In this document: in pieces, positions 58,081 through 64,000 of the stretch | Layout of the letters: every line of letters begins with the position of its first letter | Position numbering within the stretch: the first letter of the stretch is position 1 | DNA from: Geodermatophilus poikilotrophus | Lineage (GTDB): Bacteria; Actinomycetota; Actinomycetes; Mycobacteriales; Geodermatophilaceae | NCBI RefSeq assembly: GCF_900111455.1 | Contig: NZ_FOIE01000006.1 | Span: forward strand, 62,001 to 126,000 | Length of the DNA stretch: 64,000 nt | Direction: 5' to 3' | Position numbers and translations under genes: made by a program | The notes under the pieces: model-generated | Databases searched by the model: none | What the model was told of the DNA's origin: nothing | What the model saw: only the letters and a program-made list of their open reading frames with translations

Positions 58081-58088
58081 GGGCACCG

Positions 58089-58094
58089 AACCTA
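58089..58094 (-). promoter_or_regulatory. -10 hexamer for leaderless hisN
   Basis: Minus-strand TAGGTT, 8 nt before the ATG at 58080. Confidence 0.5.
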
Positions 58095-58102
58095 GCGGGC
58101 GC

Positions 58103-58282
58103 TCAGTCGAAGACCGCGGCACTGACCCCGCTGGGTCCCTCGTACTCCCGGTCGTCGATCTTGTTGAGCGCGTCGAGCACGTCCTTGTCGCCGCCGCTCT
58201 TGGCGTGCTCGAGGATCTGCTCCTTCGTGGCCGGGTAGTCCATCCCCTTGAGGGCCTTCTGGATGTCGATGGGGCTCACCAT
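58103..58282 (-). CDS. DUF2795 small protein
   Basis: 59 aa: MVSPIDIQKALKGMDYPATK, EQILEHAKSGGDKDVLDALN and KIDDREYEGPSGVSAAVFD. This is the single-module DUF2795 family (I-x-KxLkGmdYPa-x-KxelleHAxxxGAdxxvl), a winged-helix-like fold widespread in actinobacteria. Function unknown. It lies just upstream of hisN on the same strand (22-bp gap) and is divergent from the DUF2087 gene. Confidence 0.85.
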   Translation of the reverse strand: MVSPIDIQKALKGMDYPATKEQILEHAKSGGDKDVLDALNKIDDREYEGPSGVSAAVFD

Positions 58283-58322
58283 GACCCCGGCCTACCCGCG
58301 TCCACCGCGGCCGATGCGCGGA

Positions 58323-58328
58323 TACCGT
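58323..58328 (+). promoter_or_regulatory. -10 hexamer for leaderless DUF2087 gene
   Basis: TACCGT ends 6 nt before the GTG at 58335. Confidence 0.5.
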
Positions 58329-58334
58329 CGGGGA

Positions 58335-58871
58335 GTGCACGCCGCGACGATCGCCGGGCTGCTCGCCGACCCCACCCGCCTCAAGGTCGTCGCCGCCCTG
58401 GCCCTGGGCGCGGACACCATCGAGCAGGTCGCCGAGGTCACCGGGCTGCCGCTCAAGGACGTCGCCCTCGCCGCGCGCCGGCTGGGCCGGGCGGGCCTGG
58501 TCCGCCGCGACCGGCACGAGCTGGAGCTGCTGACCGAGCGCTTCGGCGCCGCGGCGCGCGCCGCCGCCGAGGCCGCTCCGCCGCCCGAGCCGCTGTCCGA
58601 CGACCCCGCCGAGGACGCCGTCCTGTCGGCGTTCGTCCGCGACGGCCGGCTGGTGTCCATCCCGGCGCAGCAGAGCAAGCGGCGCATCGTCCTGGAGCAC
58701 CTGGTGCGGGTCTTCGACGTCGGCATCCGCTACCCCGAGCGCGAGGTCAACGCGCTGCTGGCGGTCTGGCACCCGGACACCGCCGCGCTGCGCCGCCACC
58801 TGGTCGACGAGGGTCTGCTCACCCGCGAGGCCGGCCTCTACTGGCGCAGCGGCGGCTGGGTCGACGTCTGA
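58335..58871 (+). CDS. ArsR-like winged helix plus DUF2087 protein
   Basis: 178 aa. The N-terminal part (LLADPTRLKVVAALALGADT, EQVAEVTGLPLKDVALAARR) is a winged helix like ArsR/MarR proteins. The C-terminal part has the DUF2087 core: VSIPAQQSKRRIVLEHLVRV, FDVGIRYPEREVNALLAVWH and DTAALRRHLVDEGLLTREAG. DUF2087 is itself a winged-helix-type module often linked to transcription control. No metal-binding Cys is evident. GTG 58335 fits the -10 hexamer. Confidence 0.86.
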   Translation: MHAATIAGLLADPTRLKVVAALALGADTIEQVAEVTGLPLKDVALAARRLGRAGLVRRDRHELELLTERFGAAARAAAEAAPPPEPLSDDPAEDAVLSAFVRDGRLVSIPAQQSKRRIVLEHLVRVFDVGIRYPEREVNALLAVWHPDTAALRRHLVDEGLLTREAGLYWRSGGWVDV

Positions 58872-58968
58872 GGTCCCCGACCCGCCGTCGAGCGGCGGGG
58901 CGTCGTGGTCTCCCGACCGCTGGGACGACGGCAGGTCGCCACTCGGTGCTGGGCACCCGGTGCCTGCG

Positions 58969-59400
58969 CTAGCCGAGCCGGACGGTGCCGTCGGCGTCGA
59001 CCGACCAGCCCGGGTTGTGCGCGACCTCCCAGACGACGCCGTTGGGGTCGGCCACCAGCGCGTGGAAGACCCCGCCGAAGGCGCCCTCCTCCGGAGCGGT
59101 GAGCACCGTGCCCCCGGCCGCCGACATCGCGTCGACGACCGCGCGGACGGCGTCCCGGTCGGCCACGTTGTGCGCCAGCGTCACGCCGGAGACCTCCGGC
59201 CGGCCCGGGCCGCGGCCGAGGTCCTGGGCGAACTTCCCCGCCTCGAAGAAGGCCAGCACCGTGCCCGGGGCGATCTGGAAGAAGACGATCTCGCCGGGGA
59301 CGTCGAGCAGTGGGCGCCAGCCCAGGCCCTCGACGTAGAACCGGCGTGCGGCCTCGAGGTCGGCGGTGGCCAGGGTGGTGACGTGGACCTGCTGTTTCAT
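58969..59400 (-). CDS. VOC family protein
   Basis: 143 aa. VHVTTLATADLEAARRFYVE and GLGWRPLLDVPGEIVFFQIA form the first module; VFHALVADPNGVVWEVAHNP the second, with Glu as a possible ligand. AHNVADRDAVRAVVDAMSAA is the linker helix. It probably binds a small molecule or metal, like glyoxalase-fold resistance proteins; exact role unknown. ATG 59400. Confidence 0.85.
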   Translation of the reverse strand: MKQQVHVTTLATADLEAARRFYVEGLGWRPLLDVPGEIVFFQIAPGTVLAFFEAGKFAQDLGRGPGRPEVSGVTLAHNVADRDAVRAVVDAMSAAGGTVLTAPEEGAFGGVFHALVADPNGVVWEVAHNPGWSVDADGTVRLG

Positions 59401-59430
59401 CGTGACCTCCGTGGTGACCCCCGTGAGCGG

Positions 59431-59485
59431 CCCTCCTGCAGGGTCCCGCCGCGAGCGCGCGAGTGGCGGGGGCAGGAGGGTCCTT
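59431..59485. repeat. Palindromic repeat directly after the rsgA stop
   Basis: Perfect outer arms CCCTCCTGC (59431-59439) and GCAGGAGGG (59472-59480), and inner arms CCCGCC and GGCGGG enclosing GCGAGCGCGCGAGT. It abuts the rsgA stop codon on the minus strand and lies upstream of the VOC gene. Confidence 0.7.
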
Positions 59486-60505
59486 TCAGTAGCCGGGGCC
59501 GAGCTGGCCGACGGCCTCCAGCAGCCGCCGCAGGCTCTCCAGCCGCTCCCGGCGGGCGCCTGGGCCGGCGTCGGCCCAGGCGTCCAGTGCGCAGTCGGGG
59601 TCCTCGGCGGTGTGCCCGCAGCCGGGCGGGCAGTCGACCGCTGCCTCGGCGACGTCGTCGAAGGCCGCGACGACGTCCTCGGCGGTCACGTGCGCCAGGC
59701 CGAACGAGCGGATGCCGGGGGTGTCGATGACGGTGCCGCCGCCGGGCAGGTCCAGCAGCACCGCCGAGGACGACGTGTGCCGGCCCTTGCCGACCTTGCT
59801 GACGTCGCCGGTGGCCCGGAAGGCGTCGGGGACGAGCCGGTTGACCAGCGTGGACTTGCCGACGCCGGACTGGCCGACGAGCACGCTCATCCGCCCGTGC
59901 AGCCGCTCCAGCAGCGCGTCCAGCGGCGCCTCCCGCGACATCGGGACGGCGTCGACGTCCAGGCCGGCGTAGCGGTCGAGCAGCGGCTGGGGGCTGGCCA
60001 GGTCGGTCTTGGTGAGGCAGAGCAGCGGCTCCAGCCCCCCGGCGTAGGCGGCCACCACGCAGCGGTCGAGGAAGCCCAGCGCGGGGTCGGGGTCGGCGAC
60101 CGCGGTGACGATGACCAGCTGGTCGGCGTTGGCCACCACGACCCGCTCGGTGGGGTCGGTGTCGTCGGCGGTGCGGCGCAGGGACGTCGTCCGGTCCTCG
60201 ATGACGACGATGCGGGCGAGGGAGTCCGGCCGGCCGCTGGTGTCGCCGACCAGCCGCACCCGGTCGCCGACGACGACGCCGTGCCGGCCGAGCTCGCGGG
60301 CACGCATCGCGGTCACCTCGAGCGGAACGCCGTCGGGGCCCTCGATCCGCACCGTCATCCGGCCGCGGTCGACGGCGACCACCAGGCCCGGGACGGCGTC
60401 GGAGTGGGTCGGCCGGGTGCGGGTGCGCGGCCGGGAGCCGCGCCGGCTGGGCCGGACCCGGACGTCGTCCTCGTCCGACCGGGCGTCGTGCCTGCGGGGA
60501 CTCAG
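59486..60505 (-). CDS. rsgA: RsgA ribosome small-subunit-dependent GTPase; probable CTG start
   Basis: 339 aa. Circularly permuted GTPase: G4 CLTKTDLA comes before G1 GQSGVGKSTLVNRL and G3 DTPGIRSFGL, and a C-terminal zinc knuckle reads DCPPGCGHTAEDPDCAL. It matures the 30S subunit. The family N-terminus (DEDDVRVRPSRRGSRPRTRT) begins right after CTG 60505, which forms CTGA with the aroA stop; the only other start, GTG 60544, lies 43 bp inside aroA and adds 13 unrelated residues. CTG 60505 is therefore given, with GTG 60544 as the alternative. Confidence 0.92.
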   Translation of the reverse strand: MSPRRHDARSDEDDVRVRPSRRGSRPRTRTRPTHSDAVPGLVVAVDRGRMTVRIEGPDGVPLEVTAMRARELGRHGVVVGDRVRLVGDTSGRPDSLARIVVIEDRTTSLRRTADDTDPTERVVVANADQLVIVTAVADPDPALGFLDRCVVAAYAGGLEPLLCLTKTDLASPQPLLDRYAGLDVDAVPMSREAPLDALLERLHGRMSVLVGQSGVGKSTLVNRLVPDAFRATGDVSKVGKGRHTSSSAVLLDLPGGGTVIDTPGIRSFGLAHVTAEDVVAAFDDVAEAAVDCPPGCGHTAEDPDCALDAWADAGPGARRERLESLRRLLEAVGQLGPGY

Positions 60506-61782
60506 GGCAGGGCTCCGGCGGGCGTCGCCAGCATCGCGTTCCACCGGTCCACGAAGTCCGGCAGCGTCTTGCTCACCGCGCCCGGGTCGCGGACCTCGAC
60601 GCCGTCGACGGCGAGCCCGAGGACGGCCGCGGCGTGCACCATCCGGTGGTCGGCGTAGCTGCCCAGCCGCGCGGCCCGGAGCGGCCCCGGTGCGACGACC
60701 AGGCCGTCGGGCAGCTGCTCGACGCGGGCGCCGACGGACGTCAGCACCTCGTCCAGCGCCTGCAGCCGGTCGGTCTCGTGGCCGCGCAGGTGGCCCACGC
60801 CGGTCAACCGGGACGTGCCGTCGGCCAGCGCGCAGAGCGCCGCCAGCACCGGCGTCAGCTCACCCACCTCGCCGAGGTCGGCGACCAGCGGGCGGACGGT
60901 CCCGCTGCCGGTCACCCGCAGCCCCTCGCCGGTGCGCTCGACGTGCGCCCCCATCGCGCCCAGCAGCGCGTCCAGCCGGCCGCCGGGCTGCGTCGTCTCC
61001 GCGGGCCAGTCGCGGACCGTCACCCGCCCCCCGGTGACCAGGGCGGCCGCGAGGAAGGGAGCCGCGTTGGACAGGTCGGGCTCCAGCACCTCGTCCCGCG
61101 CGGCGACCGGGCCGGGGGCGACCCGCCAGCCCTGCTCGGTGCGGACGACGTCGACGCCCCGCTCGCGCAGCGACTCGACGGTCATCTCCACGTGCGGCAT
61201 CGACGGCACCCCGCCGGCGAGGGCGAGGTCGACCCCGCGGTCGAACCGGGCCGCGGCCAGCAGCAGCCCGGAGACGATCTGCGAGGACTCGCTCGCGTCC
61301 ACGGTGACCGCGCCGCCGCGCACCCGCCCGGTGCCGTGCACGGTGAACGGCGCCCGGCCGCGCCCGCCGTCGTCCACCTGCACGCCGAGGTCCCGCAGTG
61401 CGGCGACCAGCCCGGCGTTGGGACGCTCGCGCAGGCGCGGGTCGCCGTCCACCCGCACCGGGCCGTCGGCCAGCGCGGCGACCGGCGGCAGGAACCGCAG
61501 CACGGTGCCGGCCAGACCGGCGTCCACCTCGGCCGGGCCGCGCAGCCCGCCGGGGGTGACGACCCAGTCCCCGCCGTCCTCGTCGACCGAGACGCCCAGG
61601 GCGCGCAGCGCCGCCGCCATCAGGTCGGTGTCCCGGGCCCGCAGCGGCCGGACCAGCCGGCTCGGGCCGTCGGCGAGCGCGGCCAGGACCAGTGCCCGGG
61701 CGGTCAGCGACTTGGACCCGGGCAGGGCCACGACCGCGTCGACCGGGGTCGCGCGGTGCGGCGTCGTCCAGACCTGGCTCAT
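60502..61782 (-). CDS. aroA: 3-phosphoshikimate 1-carboxyvinyltransferase (EPSP synthase)
   Basis: 426 aa, the normal length. ALPGSKSLTARALVLAALAD binds shikimate-3-phosphate and PEP; GLAGTVLRFLPPVAALADGP, GDPRLRERP, DASESSQIVSGLLLAAARF, SYADHRMVHAAAVLGLAV and DPGAVSKTLPDFVD are the remaining active-site segments. It makes EPSP in the shikimate pathway. ATG 61782 is the start. It is followed by rsgA in a coupled overlap, as in other actinobacteria (Rv3227-Rv3228). Confidence 0.95.
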   Translation of the reverse strand: MSQVWTTPHRATPVDAVVALPGSKSLTARALVLAALADGPSRLVRPLRARDTDLMAAALRALGVSVDEDGGDWVVTPGGLRGPAEVDAGLAGTVLRFLPPVAALADGPVRVDGDPRLRERPNAGLVAALRDLGVQVDDGGRGRAPFTVHGTGRVRGGAVTVDASESSQIVSGLLLAAARFDRGVDLALAGGVPSMPHVEMTVESLRERGVDVVRTEQGWRVAPGPVAARDEVLEPDLSNAAPFLAAALVTGGRVTVRDWPAETTQPGGRLDALLGAMGAHVERTGEGLRVTGSGTVRPLVADLGEVGELTPVLAALCALADGTSRLTGVGHLRGHETDRLQALDEVLTSVGARVEQLPDGLVVAPGPLRAARLGSYADHRMVHAAAVLGLAVDGVEVRDPGAVSKTLPDFVDRWNAMLATPAGALP

Positions 61783-61824
61783 GCGTCCATCCTGCCCGGT
61801 CGGCGGCACCGCACCGTGCGCGCT

Positions 61825-63288
61825 TCAGCCCCCGACCGGCCGGTCGGCCCTCTTCACCGGCACCGTGCGCACCAGGCGCCGGTTGGCGAACTCGAACACC
61901 GCCAGCTCGGACAGCTCGCGGCCGTAGCCGGACCGCTTGATCCCGCCGAAGGGCAGTTCGGGGGAGGAGCCGGTGGGCTGGTTGATCCACACCATGCCGG
62001 CCTCGAGCCGCTCGGCCACCGCCCGCGCGCGCTCGAGGTCGCTGCTCATGACGGTGGCCCCCAGGCCGAAGTCGCTGTCGTTGGCCAGCGCCACGGCCTC
62101 GTCGGCGTCCTTGACCTTGTAGACGACGGCCGCGGGGCCGAACAGCTCCTCGCGGAAGGCGCGCATCTCCGGGGTGACGTCGGTGAGGATGGTGGCCTCC
62201 ACGAACGCGCCCGGGTGCTCGGGCCGCTTGCCGCCGGCGACCACGGTCGCGCCCTTGTCGATGGCGTCCTGGATCTGCGCGTGCAGGTCCTGCGCCGCCC
62301 GCTCCGAGGACAGCGGGGCCAGCGACGTCGACGGGTCGGCCGGGTCGCCGGGGGCGAAGGTCGAGAACGCCTGCTTGAGGCCCTCGACGAAGGGCTCGTA
62401 GAGCTCCTCGGTCACGATCAGCCGCTTGGACGCGGTGCACGCCTGGCCGGTGTTCTGCATCCGGCCCATGGTGGCGGCCTTGACGGTGGCACCCAGGTCC
62501 TCGGCGTCGAGCACGATGAACGGGTCGCTGCCGCCCAGCTCCAGCACCGACTTCTTCAGGTGCTTCCCGGCCAGGGCGCCGACCGCGCTGCCGGCCCGCT
62601 CGCTGCCGGTCAGCGTCACGCCCTGGATGCGCGGGTCGGCGATGACCTGCTCGACGTCGGCGATGCGCAGGAAGGTGTTGGTGAAGACGCCCTCGGGAGC
62701 CCCGGCGTCGGTGAACAGCTGCTCGATCGCCACCGCGCACTGCGGGGTGATCTCGGCGTGCTTGAGGATGACCGTGTTGCCCAGCACCAGGTTCGGGCCG
62801 GCCACCCGGACCACCTGGTAGAAGGGGTAGTTCCACGGCTCGATGGCCAGCAGGACGCCGATCGGGCGGGTCTCGACGACCGCCTCGCCCTTGCCCATCA
62901 GCGGCTGGATCGGCTGGGGCTCGAGGAAGCCGGGGCCGTTGTCGGCGTAGTACTTGAGGATCATCGAGCACAGGTAGAGCTCGCCCGTGGCCTCGTCGTG
63001 CCGCTTGCCCATCTCGGTGGTGATCAGCTTCGCGAGGTCCTCGCGGCGCTCGTCCATGAGCTCCGCGGCCCGCCGGACGACGGCGGCGCGGTCCTCGACC
63101 GGGCGCTGCTGCCACTCCTGGTAGGCGGCGTGCGCCCGCTCGATGATCCCGTCGATCTCCTCGGTCGGGGTGAAGTCGAACTCCTGCTCCGTCTCGCCGG
63201 TGAAGGGGTTGACCGTCGCGTAGCGGCGCTCGCCGGACTCGCTGGCGGTCTTGGGGTGCTCGGTCGGTGGGTTCTGGGTCGCGGTCAC
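61825..63288 (-). CDS. Succinate-semialdehyde dehydrogenase-type aldehyde dehydrogenase
   Basis: 487 aa. The catalytic Cys is in [11 protein letters not shown], the general-base Glu in [11 protein letters not shown], the cofactor region [13 protein letters not shown] and [13 protein letters not shown], and the late Phe motif [16 protein letters not shown]. Sequence style ([26 protein letters not shown]) fits NADP-dependent SSADH/GabD of actinobacteria. No GABA transaminase is nearby. GTG 63288 has GACGAGGA upstream. Confidence 0.92.
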   Translation of the reverse strand: MTATQNPPTEHPKTASESGERRYATVNPFTGETEQEFDFTPTEEIDGIIERAHAAYQEWQQRPVEDRAAVVRRAAELMDERREDLAKLITTEMGKRHDEATGELYLCSMILKYYADNGPGFLEPQPIQPLMGKGEAVVETRPIGVLLAIEPWNYPFYQVVRVAGPNLVLGNTVILKHAEITPQCAVAIEQLFTDAGAPEGVFTNTFLRIADVEQVIADPRIQGVTLTGSERAGSAVGALAGKHLKKSVLELGGSDPFIVLDAEDLGATVKAATMGRMQNTGQACTASKRLIVTEELYEPFVEGLKQAFSTFAPGDPADPSTSLAPLSSERAAQDLHAQIQDAIDKGATVVAGGKRPEHPGAFVEATILTDVTPEMRAFREELFGPAAVVYKVKDADEAVALANDSDFGLGATVMSSDLERARAVAERLEAGMVWINQPTGSSPELPFGGIKRSGYGRELSELAVFEFANRRLVRTVPVKRADRPVGG

Positions 63289-63421
63289 GTGCGTGATCCT
63301 CGTCTCCCGGGAGTCGGGACGTCGACCCGGCCTGCCCGTCTCCCGCCGCCGGGAACCGTCCCCGGCCCGGCCTACAGTCGCAGGTGACCGCATCAGCCGG
63401 CCCCGACCGGGAGGTACCACC

Positions 63422-64000
63422 GTGTGTGGCCGCTACGCCGCCAGCCGCCGTCCCGAGGACCTCGTCCTGGAGTTCGAGGCGGTCCCGGCCGAGGGGCAGT
63501 CCCCGCTGCCGGCCGACTACAACGTCGCCCCGACCAAGGACGTGTACGTCGTCCGCACCAAGCGGGAGCGCGACGCCGAGGGGGCGCCGACCGGTGCCGC
63601 GCACCGCGAGCTGCGCGCCGTCCGCTGGGGCCTGGTGCCCTCCTGGGCCAAGGACGCGTCGATCGGCAACCGGATGCTCAACGCCCGCGTCGAGTCGCTG
63701 ACCGAGAAGCCGGCCTTCCGCCGCGCCGCCCGCTCCCGGCGCTGCCTGGTGCCGGCCGACGGCTGGTACGAGTGGGCGAAGAAGCTCGACGGTCCCGGCA
63801 AGCAGCCCTACTACATGACCCCGCGGGACGGCTCGGTGCTCGCCTTCGCCGGACTGTGGGAGGTCTGGGGGGAGGGCGACGACCGGCTGTACACCTGCAC
63901 GGTCATCACCGAGCCGGCCGTCGGGGCGCTCACCGAGATCCACGACCGGATGCCGCTGGTGCTGCCCCGCGACCGCTGGGCCGACTGGCTGGACCCGGCC
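63422..64000 (+). CDS. SRAP (YedK/HMCES) family DNA-protein crosslink enzyme, 3' end cut by window
   Basis: The protein starts [20 protein letters not shown]; Cys2 becomes the N-terminal nucleophile that links to abasic sites in single-stranded [59 protein letters not shown] and [13 protein letters not shown] are the remaining SRAP motifs, including catalytic Asn, Glu and His. GTG 63422 with GGGAGG 8 nt upstream. Only the C-terminal end is outside the window. It occurs next to aroA in mycobacteria also (Rv3226c). Confidence 0.95.
   Translation, partial: MCGRYAASRRPEDLVLEFEAVPAEGQSPLPADYNVAPTKDVYVVRTKRERDAEGAPTGAAHRELRAVRWGLVPSWAKDASIGNRMLNARVESLTEKPAFRRAARSRRCLVPADGWYEWAKKLDGPGKQPYYMTPRDGSVLAFAGLWEVWGEGDDRLYTCTVITEPAVGALTEIHDRMPLVLPRDRWADWLDPA

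Noticed and set aside
60860..63943. 1027-residue minus-strand frame overlapping aroA and the aldehyde dehydrogenase
   Set aside because: Shifted frame of two well-supported genes on the same strand.

Overview
The window is a high-GC actinobacterial chromosome segment. It carries MoeZ, mycoredoxin-1, WhiB7, the AdnA/AdnB motor-nuclease pair, UvrD2 with an HRDC domain, DUF3152, DUF2342 and UPF0182 proteins. The order TetR - hydrolase - DUF3152 - MoeZ - (TIGR03086 protein) - ATL - AdnA - AdnB ... Mrx1/UvrD2 - WhiB7 - AarF - ThiF-like - YgjP-like - DUF2342 - Lon-like PDZ - UPF0182 parallels the Mycobacterium tuberculosis Rv3193c-Rv3208 neighbourhood as I remember it. GC content, intergenic repeats and gene content suggest Geodermatophilaceae (Blastococcus/Geodermatophilus/Modestobacter type); that placement is inference.

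Layout. 1-35 kb is a conserved core: regulation and sulfur transfer (TetR, MoeZ), DNA end processing (ATL, AdnA, AdnB), an M16 peptidase pair joined to NudC, an ANTAR regulator, Mrx1 divergent from UvrD2, the WhiB7 antibiotic-response gene with a long upstream leader ORF, and a block of conserved membrane and quality-control genes ending at a 982-residue UPF0182 protein.

35.0-46.4 kb is an accessory block lying between two near-identical initiator tRNA genes in the same orientation. It holds an FGE-fold protein, several decayed genes (a saccharopine-dehydrogenase-like fragment, an LLM oxidoreductase, an SDR, a chimeric hydrolase/phosphoesterase scar), a DUF6544 operon, an SDR with its MmyB-type regulator, and a probable sulfur-scavenging cluster: a leaderless Cys-containing leader peptide, a TauD-type dioxygenase and a ProX-ProV-ProW type ABC importer.

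46.4-64 kb returns to housekeeping: GNAT, VOC, pyruvyltransferase-family protein, methionine aminopeptidase, the transsulfuration pair cbs-metB, aldo/keto reductases, a P450, an XdhC-type protein, hisN, then rsgA-aroA, an aldehyde dehydrogenase and an SRAP protein cut by the window end.

Non-coding signals stand out. (1) Two 81-bp spacers (adnA/adnB and the M16 pair) each encode a related 26-residue mini-ORF that overlaps both neighbours by four bases. (2) A family of two-tier palindromes follows stop codons throughout. (3) Many genes have a TANNNT hexamer 6-8 nt before the start codon, indicating leaderless transcripts. (4) Three genes appear to start at CTG, two of them in CTGA stop/start overlaps.
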